Shown: positions 58,771 to 64,000 of the stretch, piece by piece
How the letters are laid out: each line of letters opens with the position of its first letter
Numbering within the stretch: position 1 is the first letter of the stretch
DNA from: Zhenpiania hominis
GTDB taxonomy: Bacteria > Bacillota > Clostridia > Peptostreptococcales > Anaerovoracaceae
DNA: 64,000 nucleotides
Direction: 5' to 3'
NCBI RefSeq assembly: GCF_014333425.1
Contig: NZ_JACRYT010000016.1
Span: forward strand, 1 to 64,000
The notes under the pieces: model-generated
What the model was told of the DNA's origin: nothing
The model's database searches: none
What the model saw: only the letters and a program-made list of their open reading frames with translations
Translations under genes and position numbers: made by a program

Positions 58771-60204
58771 TTGAAAATTCATCGAAAATTTCATTTTATT
58801 ACCGTATTTCTACTTGTTTTTTTATTATCTTTTGAAACAGCCTTTGCTGAGGAATCAACCGATACAGAGCTTCCTCCGGAAGAAGCTTCTACCTCTTTTG
58901 TAATCGAAGAAATTATGCCTCTGGAGTCCGGCATTGCTCATCAGAGCATCATTGCGCGTTCAGGGAAAAAGCCTTCTCTGCCGGCGAAACTTTCGGTTCG
59001 TCTGGCAGGGCAGACCGATTATACGAATTTGGATGTTTCCTGGAGCCCTTCCGCAGATTCGATTGGAAGCAAAGTGGGAACCTTTACCTGCATCGCCCGG
59101 ATTCCTTCCGCCTACACGCTAAAAGAAGGGCTCAGCGTCCCCTCAATCCGCGTTGAGGTAAAAAAAGAGGAAACCACGGTATCCGGAATTCCCGGCCAAC
59201 TGAAAAAGAAAGCAAGATCTTCTTTTTCTCACAAAATTACGGTTTCGCCCGCTTATGGCCGGACCGTTCAACTTCAGATGAAGAAAAATGGGAAATGGAT
59301 TACAAAAAAAACTTATAAAACCTCTAACCGTGAAAGCGCCTCTCTGACGGTTACTTATCCGAATGACTGGTGGAAGGCAACCAGTTCTTCCTGGCGAATC
59401 TTGGCTCCGGAAAGCCCTGAGGGTACCGGGTTTTCCAGCTCTTCCATAACGATAAAAACAAAGCGTCACTATCAGAACCCCGCCAAATATGTTCAGATCA
59501 AGGATAAAATCGTTCTAAAGCATTCCGGCGCTTATAAACTACGCCCAGGATATATGGGACTGAAAGTGCGTAAAGTCAATAATTATTTTCACATAGGAAG
59601 CAAATACTGGCCTCGTTATACAAGTCTGACCCGTCAGAAGGTCAAGGCCTTTCAGCGCCGGAAACACTTGAAAGCAACGGGCGTCGTAAACTTGAAAACC
59701 TGGACCAAGATGGGATTTTCCAAAAAGTCATGGAAAACGCTGGGCGCCTATGTTTCTCCCATCAAGGTCAATCCCTCCAGTACGAAAAAGCAACACATTA
59801 ACGCAATGATCCGCACCGCTAAAAAATATCTCGGTTCCGATTATGTCGTAGGGGCTTCCGGAAAGCCTAGCCAGGGGGCCGACTGTTCCGGTCTGATTAT
59901 GCAGGCTCTTTACGCTGCCGGGGTGGATCCTTATCCGGTAAGCTGCGTGCGTCATTCCAAGGCCGGTTATGAATACGAATCCCGCAACCTTTGGACAAGT
60001 AAAAAATTCAAAGCCGTTCCTTACAGTAAGAAAAAGCGCGGCGATCTGATCTTCTACCGGGGAGGCGGCGGAGCGATTATTCATGTTGCCATTTATCTAG
60101 GAGACGGCAAGGTAATCGAATCATGGCCCAATAAAGTGGTAATCTGGCCCATCAAAAACAGCCACCGCAGCCGGGTGGCCGGAGTGAGACGGGTCTTCAA
60201 TTAA
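58771..60204 (+). CDS. Secreted peptidoglycan-binding NlpC/P60 hydrolase
   Basis: About 477 aa from the TTG at 58771. That start gives a textbook signal peptide (KIHRKFHFITVFLLVFLLSF, cut near AFA-EES) and has GGAAAGGA upstream. An N-terminal Ig-like or DUF-type region (about 50-140) and a basic beta-rich part (about 140-260) are followed by a peptidoglycan-binding domain (about 275-330, KVKAFQRRKHLKATGVVNLKTWTKMGF). The C-terminal NlpC/P60 domain has the catalytic Cys in GADCSGLIMQALYAAG and the His in IIHVAIYLGDG. It is exported and cuts wall peptides. It is monocistronic with its own terminator. Confidence 0.9.
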   Translation: MKIHRKFHFITVFLLVFLLSFETAFAEESTDTELPPEEASTSFVIEEIMPLESGIAHQSIIARSGKKPSLPAKLSVRLAGQTDYTNLDVSWSPSADSIGSKVGTFTCIARIPSAYTLKEGLSVPSIRVEVKKEETTVSGIPGQLKKKARSSFSHKITVSPAYGRTVQLQMKKNGKWITKKTYKTSNRESASLTVTYPNDWWKATSSSWRILAPESPEGTGFSSSSITIKTKRHYQNPAKYVQIKDKIVLKHSGAYKLRPGYMGLKVRKVNNYFHIGSKYWPRYTSLTRQKVKAFQRRKHLKATGVVNLKTWTKMGFSKKSWKTLGAYVSPIKVNPSSTKKQHINAMIRTAKKYLGSDYVVGASGKPSQGADCSGLIMQALYAAGVDPYPVSCVRHSKAGYEYESRNLWTSKKFKAVPYSKKKRGDLIFYRGGGGAIIHVAIYLGDGKVIESWPNKVVIWPIKNSHRSRVAGVRRVFN

Positions 60205-60230
60205 ACCCATTCAAAGCAACCTTACATATC

Positions 60231-60277
60231 AAAAAAAAGAGCCCGGCAGGTGATTCTATTCGCCGTGGCTCTTTTTT
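60231..60277. terminator. Terminator between NlpC/P60 and rubredoxin genes
   Basis: The stem AAAAAAGAGCC (60233-60243) with GGCTCTTTTTT (60267-60277), extended by CGGC/GCCG, has T-runs on both strands. It serves both convergent genes. Confidence 0.9.
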
Positions 60278-60286
60278 AACCTTGTC

Positions 60287-60451
60287 TCAATCGACCGGAT
60301 GAAAGTATTCTTTTCCCACTCCGCACTTGGGGCAGATCCAGTTTTCCGGCAGTTCTTCAAAGGAAACTCCCGGAGCAATACCGCCGTCCGTATCCCCTAT
60401 CCTCGGATCATAAATATATCCGCAAGGTTCACATTCATATCGTTTTGCCAT
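60287..60451 (-). CDS. Rubredoxin
   Basis: A 54-aa one-iron protein with the four ligands C7, C10, C40 and C43 ([10 protein letters not shown] and [11 protein letters not shown]) and the conserved [20 protein letters not shown] core. It carries single electrons to peroxide- and superoxide-reducing enzymes in anaerobes. The ATG at 60451 follows AAAGGAGAGTGGTT; the longer open frame is not supported. No partner reductase is adjacent, so its acceptor here is unknown. Confidence 0.97.
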   Translation of the reverse strand: MAKRYECEPCGYIYDPRIGDTDGGIAPGVSFEELPENWICPKCGVGKEYFHPVD

Positions 60452-60560
60452 AACCACTCTCCTTTGACCCATATTTTTATGAAATTAGTATTTCCGTATT
60501 TTCCATTTTTATGAGCCACGGAAGATTCTGTCGGTAACCTTTTTGCGCGGCAGCAACTAT

Positions 60561-61760
60561 CTACCTGTTTTTTAACTGCTCCGGCTTAATGGAAATCACC
60601 CTTCCTCCCATCGGTTTTATTTCCGCATCGCCGTACACTACCCACACGGCGTTCAGAAATTTATCCGGCACCGGCGCCTGTCCGTCCGTAAAAATAATCC
60701 GGTTATCGACCCGAAGAGAAAACGCGTCTGCCGCTGTATTGAAGTCGGTCCCCCCTCCGCCCTCAAAAGGCATATTGTCGATATCCTCTTCAGTTCGAAT
60801 GTCATAAAACCCATAAAACACCGTGTCAAAACAGCCCGCTTTCAGCTTGGAAAAGGTCAGGATGCTTTTGCATTCCCGCAAAAAATTTCTCAGCAATTCT
60901 TCATCTACGGACCAGCTGGTATCCAGGACAATTTCTGTTTCCGGGACAGGCCGGTCTTCCAGAACCGGCACGACAACTCCGTTTTCCAGAATCGCGTTCC
61001 GATAGGACCAGTCCACATCGTAGTTGATGCTGTCCTGCAGAATCAGCCGCCAATCGATGAGCGGCGCGCTGTTTCCGATCTCTTCTACGATTCGTTCATC
61101 CCTGCTGTCCGCGTTTCCGGCTTTTGATTGTCTTTTCTCCACCAGAGCGTATTCATCGTCGGAATCCTCATCAGAGTCTCCATCGGCTTCTTCTCCGGAC
61201 TCTTCGCCTTCATCACCGACATCTCCTTCCAGCAACTGCTCCTGAGCAGCTTCATCGCTGTTATCATCCTCCGAATCCTCATCGCCGGGCATGGGTACTC
61301 CCTCGCCCTCGCCGCCTTCCGGGTTTTCCCTGCCTTCCAGCTGTCCATTTATCAAATCAATGGCCAGCTTCTCCCGGAGAAGAACTTCATAGTACTGCTC
61401 CACGTCGTAATCAATGGCTTCCGGATAATCGATATCACCTGTGGGGATATCCAGCCCGTCCCGTTTAAGCATCTGATTGATCACCGCCTCAGCGGCCCGT
61501 TCCCAGATGACCGGGTCTTTTCCACCTCCCCTTTCCGTGTGCCGGAAAGCGATATGGCACAGTTCACGGGTCAGCAGAAAAACCCGATTGCTGTCGGAAA
61601 GCCCTGCCAGATACCGCGGATTATACAAAATATGTTCCGAGTCATGTTCGATCGTCTCGACATCTTCCGTTTCCTGGCAGTCTATATTTGCCGCTATGCT
61701 TCCGAAGAATGGGTACCTGGCGATTACCTTGCGTCTAAGCGCGGCGATATCACAAATCAT
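60561..61760 (-). CDS. VWA-like / DUF2201 metallopeptidase-like protein
   Basis: A 399-aa protein. The N-terminal DUF2201 part carries a degenerate metalloprotease helix (RELCHIAFRH where HExxH is usual, about residues 66-75). A very acidic linker (about 145-215, Asp/Glu/Ser/Gly) leads to a C-terminal von Willebrand A-like domain with a metal-ion motif, VLDTSWSVD (about 285-293), and FEGGGGTDFN and IIFTDG. It starts four bases inside the end of the AAA ATPase gene, so the two act as a pair, like MoxR/VWA modules that remodel or load metals into complexes. The target is unknown. Confidence 0.85.
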   Translation of the reverse strand: MICDIAALRRKVIARYPFFGSIAANIDCQETEDVETIEHDSEHILYNPRYLAGLSDSNRVFLLTRELCHIAFRHTERGGGKDPVIWERAAEAVINQMLKRDGLDIPTGDIDYPEAIDYDVEQYYEVLLREKLAIDLINGQLEGRENPEGGEGEGVPMPGDEDSEDDNSDEAAQEQLLEGDVGDEGEESGEEADGDSDEDSDDEYALVEKRQSKAGNADSRDERIVEEIGNSAPLIDWRLILQDSINYDVDWSYRNAILENGVVVPVLEDRPVPETEIVLDTSWSVDEELLRNFLRECKSILTFSKLKAGCFDTVFYGFYDIRTEEDIDNMPFEGGGGTDFNTAADAFSLRVDNRIIFTDGQAPVPDKFLNAVWVVYGDAEIKPMGGRVISIKPEQLKNR

Positions 61761-63496
61761 TTCTTTTCCTCCGGCCGCGCAAAGGAATCAAAAACCGCTC
61801 TGAATTCTTCTCCCAGTTTCGACACAAAGGCCCTTACGATTTCCACTTCCTCGTCTGCCGCCTGTGTCAGTCCCACTGTTGTCGCGTAACGCTGGGACGT
61901 ATTCAGCTTTTCAAGCTCACTGTCACTATAGTTTCCACGCAGAACATCTTCCAGGGTAATGACCGGCTGACTGCAGAACTGGACAAATTCTTCGGTGATG
62001 TCTTCCCCGATTAACGATCGCAGCATTTCCGGCCGTCCTGTGGCGTAAAGCATTTTGGAGGCCATTTCCCATTTTCTCGGATCCGCGTTGGGCTTTTCTC
62101 CGTCATATTTGCTTCTCAGCGTTTCGCCCTGTTTATAGGCGATATAGGCATAGATCGCGGGATGGATCCTGCTTTCGCGCGCCCATTTCAGCCATTTTTC
62201 CGTTGTCGTATTAATATATACATGGGCGAATCGATTAAAGAACGGGGCGGCCAGCTGCTGCGCGGCCAGGGAATCCTGCATATCGTTTCCCGCAGCTACA
62301 ATCCGGGCATTATCGGGAAGCTTCCAGATCCCGTTGACTTCTCTGTCCAGCACAATATTAAAGGCCATGCCCTGAATGCTGGGCAACGCGTTATTGATCT
62401 CATCAAAGAAAACCACATGGGGTTTATCCGGCTCCCGTTCACATTTTGCCTGCACTTTTTTAAACCAGGTAGGCGGAATATCGATCATCTCTCCGGTAGC
62501 CTGATTGTAGACGCTCCTGCCATTCAGGCTGTCCGGCGTGGCATTGCGCAGATAAAGAATCTCGCACGTCGGGTCAATCTGCTTTACTCTGGCGCTCTTT
62601 CCTTCGGAGGAAGGTCCATGAAGAAATACCGGCACATCGCTTTCGATGGCGCCTCTTATAATATCTTCTTCGCTGACCTCTCCAAAGGTCAGGCCATAGG
62701 GGTTCTTTCGCCGCATCTCTTTTTTCCGGTTTTCTTCATATTCAGCCTGTTCCTCCAAAGTCATATCCGAAAGAACGCTGGGAACCAGATCCTCCGCCAG
62801 GGTTGTGTTCAAATAAACGTATACCGCTGTTTTTTCAAAATCACCGTTGTAATAGTTTTCCGCGGAAAACAGGACGCCGGACGTAAGGATCCTTCTGCTG
62901 ATTAAAAGATTCGCCTTCGCGTCATACAGCCATTTGACCGGCGACACCTCAATCCATACGGCATCGCCGGTCTTACAACTCTTTCCATTGGAAAGCACAC
63001 ACGTCTTTTCCAGGGCGTAAGGCACCCGGATATATTTCGCCCCCTCATACTGAAATTCTTCATACTGAGCCTGGTACAGCTTGCCGGTTGTCCGCAACAT
63101 TCCTTCGGCAAATTCCTGCTCTAACGTTCCAGCCAGGGCGCGATCCGCGGCATTCTGCGGATACTCCCCAAATTCAGCTTCTTCAAAACCGGAGATGTCT
63201 TTAACGGTTTTGCAGGGCAGTTCGGAAAGATCCCCGCACACCACTGCCGGGCGCACACTGCCATGGGAGTTGGCGTACGCGACTCTCCGGCTGCCGTCCG
63301 GATCGACGGCGCACACATCTCCATACCCGGAAGCGGAAGCCAGGAACCAGGCTGCGGTTCTTTCCTCACTGGCATCCGCCCCTGAAAGAACCGCAAAATC
63401 CGTTACGCCGCATTCCGCGCCAAGTTCGCGGATAACATCTATCTTCATTTCTCCGAATACTTGTTCCTTTGAAAGTAATCTGTAATTGTAATTCAT
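61757..63496 (-). CDS. MoxR-like AAA ATPase with an N-terminal substrate-domain
   Basis: About 579 aa from the ATG at 63496 (GGAGAGAGCG upstream). The N-terminal half (about 1-255) looks like a DUF6273-type module (FGEYPQN, WLYDAKANLLISRRILTSGVLFSAENYYN) not usual in MoxR proteins. The AAA domain has Walker A GPSSEGKS (K about 300), Walker B VVFFDEINNALPSIQG and the sensor region ARIVAAGNDM. A helical C-terminal part follows. With the VWA protein encoded next (four-base overlap) it should form an ATP-driven chaperone pair. The added N-terminal module may choose the client. Confidence 0.85.
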   Translation of the reverse strand: MNYNYRLLSKEQVFGEMKIDVIRELGAECGVTDFAVLSGADASEERTAAWFLASASGYGDVCAVDPDGSRRVAYANSHGSVRPAVVCGDLSELPCKTVKDISGFEEAEFGEYPQNAADRALAGTLEQEFAEGMLRTTGKLYQAQYEEFQYEGAKYIRVPYALEKTCVLSNGKSCKTGDAVWIEVSPVKWLYDAKANLLISRRILTSGVLFSAENYYNGDFEKTAVYVYLNTTLAEDLVPSVLSDMTLEEQAEYEENRKKEMRRKNPYGLTFGEVSEEDIIRGAIESDVPVFLHGPSSEGKSARVKQIDPTCEILYLRNATPDSLNGRSVYNQATGEMIDIPPTWFKKVQAKCEREPDKPHVVFFDEINNALPSIQGMAFNIVLDREVNGIWKLPDNARIVAAGNDMQDSLAAQQLAAPFFNRFAHVYINTTTEKWLKWARESRIHPAIYAYIAYKQGETLRSKYDGEKPNADPRKWEMASKMLYATGRPEMLRSLIGEDITEEFVQFCSQPVITLEDVLRGNYSDSELEKLNTSQRYATTVGLTQAADEEVEIVRAFVSKLGEEFRAVFDSFARPEEKK

Positions 63497-63577
63497 CGCT
63501 CTCTCCATCCTTGATATCTTATTTCTAATAGGATACACCATAATCGGTTCGGTCGGAAGAGCCAATGTAAAAACAAA

Positions 63578-64000
63578 TTACAGGGTCAATTTGCTATGGT
63601 CCACTTCTCTCTTCTTCATGTTGGCAAACAAGGCGTCGTATTTCTCCTGACGAGGAGCCTCGCTGCGTTTTCTGCTGTTTCCCTTGTAGAACCCCAGCCC
63701 CAGAAGTCCCCACGCGATGATTACGCAGATACCCGCGTTGCCTACATAGGCCGGCGACATCGGCAGAACGCACATTACGAAAAGGATCATGCATACGGTC
63801 ATACCGACACCTGCGATGAAAACTCCGCCTTTCAAACGATACGGGCGCGGTAGATCCGGTTCCGCCTTGCGCAGTTTAATCAGGGAACGAGCATCGTTAA
63901 ACCAGCATACCATAAGAGCGACCGATGTCATACTGGTCAATGTGCTGATAACCGCGGTTCCCAGGAAAGGTCCTAAGCAGGAGAAGATTCCACTGCAGAT
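63578..64000 (-). CDS. Amino-acid permease (APC family), C-terminal part only
   Basis: The minus-strand frame is open from the window edge at 64000 and ends at 63578, giving the last 140 residues. Three or so hydrophobic helices (ICSGIFSCLGPFLGTAVIST..., GGVFIAGVGMTVCMILFVMCVLPM, YVGNAGICVIIAWGLLGLGFY) and the motif NDARSLIKLRKAEPDLPRPYRLKGG are typical of APC superfamily amino-acid or polyamine exchangers. A basic cytoplasmic tail follows. The N-terminal part lies outside the window. It shares the strand with the AAA/VWA pair but is 80 bases upstream, so an operon is possible. Confidence 0.82.
   Translation of the reverse strand: MCSGIFSCLGPFLGTAVISTLTSMTSVALMVCWFNDARSLIKLRKAEPDLPRPYRLKGGVFIAGVGMTVCMILFVMCVLPMSPAYVGNAGICVIIAWGLLGLGFYKGNSRKRSEAPRQEKYDALFANMKKREVDHSKLTL

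Overview
The window looks like a chromosomal segment of a strictly anaerobic Firmicute of class Clostridia. The evidence is: clostridial-style operons (carD-yacL-ispDF-proS), strong AGGAGG ribosome-binding sites, frequent TTG starts, pyruvate formate-lyase, rubredoxin, chromate transporter half-pairs, tungsten aldehyde oxidoreductases, and a 16S 5' end of low-GC Gram-positive type. An amino-acid-fermenting gut-type clostridium is a reasonable guess. The genus cannot be fixed from what is visible. No mobile element, phage gene, CRISPR array or tRNA was seen. The region reads as stable core and metabolic DNA, mostly on the minus strand.

Layout. 1-568: 5' end of a 16S rRNA gene leaving the window to the left, with a long leader and two tandem consensus promoters. 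569-6056: pyruvate formate-lyase and its activase, then a U32 family protein (probable rRNA C-hydroxylation factor). 6132-9079: AI-2E-type permease, PfoR-like membrane protein and divergent niacin repressor NiaR. 9134-13702: homoserine dehydrogenase, an omega-aminotransferase and a sigma-54 enhancer-binding regulator. 13860-15509: beta-CASP nuclease. 15702-22895: a reductive pyrimidine-catabolism region (PreA, PreT, an M20 carbamoylase, a second dihydroorotate-dehydrogenase-like protein and a LacI regulator with a likely operator), then thioredoxin reductase. 23074-30316: PepSY lipoprotein, cyclophilin, NUDIX, two CHR halves, ProRS, fused IspDF, YacL and CarD. 30551-32630: OmpR-type two-component system.

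32687-46486 is the most interesting part, a tungsten regulon. It holds MobB and a TupABC-type tungstate importer behind a structured leader, then ThiF, an NlpC/P60 cell-wall hydrolase and a MoaD-like protein, and a two-subunit aldehyde ferredoxin oxidoreductase (AOR). A divergent six-gene operon couples a second AOR to NuoE-, NuoF- and NuoG-like subunits. Three leaders (before tupA and before each AOR operon) share the same three-helix fold with compensatory helix changes, a bulged G in P3 and a common UGCCU(S)CC...AAAGGA block. I read them as three copies of one riboswitch class, best guess Moco/Tuco family or an undescribed relative. In the two AOR leaders P1 competes directly with the terminator (predicted ON switch). 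In the tup leader the geometry suggests an OFF switch.

46528-52045: an operon of divergent long glutamine synthetase, SerRS, a TIGR00300-type ornithine cyclodeaminase-like protein and an aminotransferase. 52166-58288: an envelope operon (UPF0182, a large acidic zinc-ribbon membrane protein, a coiled-coil membrane protein). 58507-60451: a 32-codon Asn/Lys-rich gene, a secreted NlpC/P60 enzyme and rubredoxin. 60561-63496: an AAA ATPase/VWA pair. 63578-64000: the C-terminus of an amino-acid permease that runs off the window.
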